Below are positions 63,925 through 64,000 of a stretch of DNA of 64,000 nt, in pieces; positions within the stretch are counted from its first letter, which is position 1, and each line of letters begins with the position of its first letter. A program made the translations under genes and the position numbers. Under the pieces are notes generated by a model. That model had not been told where the DNA came from and ran no database searches. It saw nothing but the letters and a program-made list of their open reading frames with translations. The DNA lies in assembly GCF_013414195.1 (NCBI RefSeq), contig NZ_JAATTV010000014.1:45313-109312 (forward strand), in the 5' to 3' direction. The DNA comes from Psychrobacter sp. BI730 (lineage in GTDB: Bacteria; Pseudomonadota; Gammaproteobacteria; Pseudomonadales; Moraxellaceae).

Positions 63925-64000
63925 AGACCTCTTGCAAAAGTCATAAGCTAAGCTCGAAATTAACAAGACCGGCGAACAGCTTCATTCTAAGATCATAGCG
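63925..64000 (-). mobile_element. Probable end of an IS5-like insertion sequence, cut by the window edge
   Basis: AGACCTCTTGCAAAAGTC (63926-63943) resembles the terminal repeats of IS5-family elements. From 64000 inward, the minus strand reads RYDLRMKLFAGLVNFELSL followed by a stop at 63941-63943, plausibly the C-terminus of the transposase, with its stop inside the terminal repeat. Only the last 20 codons are in the window. Confidence 0.45.

Overview
The window reads as chromosomal DNA of a gammaproteobacterium of the Moraxellaceae, most likely Psychrobacter or a close relative. The catabolic genes (catBCA, benABCDE, catIJFD, benK, a CatM/BenM-type LysR regulator, a DcaP-like porin) and the ATAC-N7-GTAT operator are of the Acinetobacter/Psychrobacter kind, base composition is moderate with AT-rich intergenic DNA, and short MITE-like repeats are scattered between genes. 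This assignment rests on family recognition, not on a search. No rRNA, tRNA or CRISPR array was seen.

Layout. 1-4.3 kb: end of a LysR gene, a DODA-type dioxygenase with a DoxX gene and a divergent LysR regulator, and an orphan NADAR (DarT1-associated antitoxin-like) gene. 4.6-7.7 kb: copper module copA-cueR behind a promoter with 19-bp spacing. 7.8-16 kb: a leftward operon of DUF1445 - accB - accC - pxpB - pxpC - pxpA - NRAMP-like transporter - second BCCP-like protein, with a divergent IclR gene. It has the gene content of the Bacillus ycsFGI-kipIAR locus plus its own biotin carboxylase and biotin carrier. 16-22 kb: LysR / MITE / GST / quinone-oxidoreductase-like gene, then homocysteine S-methyltransferase with an APC permease. 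22.2-29.2 kb: a decayed GST pseudogene, then a glycan locus (GT2, GT4, GT28-like, GT2, and a convergent possibly GT29-like gene).

29.3-45.2 kb is a complete benzoate-to-central-metabolism island. A CatM/BenM-like regulator is divergent from catB-catC-catA-benABCD-benE-catI-catJ-pcaF-pcaD, followed by a secreted M20 amidohydrolase (hippurate-hydrolase type), a strong terminator, and benK with its own pair of CatM-type sites. 45.4-56.8 kb holds a DcaP-like porin and a beta-oxidation set (thioesterase, acyl-CoA ligase, thiolase, 3-hydroxyacyl-CoA dehydrogenase, enoyl-CoA hydratase; divergent acyl-CoA dehydrogenase, MFS transporter and IclR regulator). Two matching 21-bp palindromes lie in the divergent promoter. 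This set could feed benzoate (from phenylpropanoids) or 3-oxoadipyl-CoA intermediates (from dicarboxylates) into the neighbouring pathway.

57-64 kb is mixed: an Old Yellow Enzyme, an isolated AT-rich HEPN-type gene bracketed by two diverged copies of a hairpin sequence, an OsmC protein, gene remnants, a secreted Lys/Val 12-residue-repeat protein, a GST (intact parent-like copy of the pseudogene at 22.3 kb), a PAP2 / cysteine-phosphatase fusion and, at the very edge, what looks like the end of an IS5-like element.

The most unusual points are the pxp operon, which carries all the parts of a split urea-carboxylase-like enzyme plus a BCCP paralogue without the biotinyl lysine and a NRAMP homologue without the metal motif; the paired CatM-type sites 21 bp apart; the hippurate and beta-oxidation feeders around ben/cat; and the bracketed HEPN gene.
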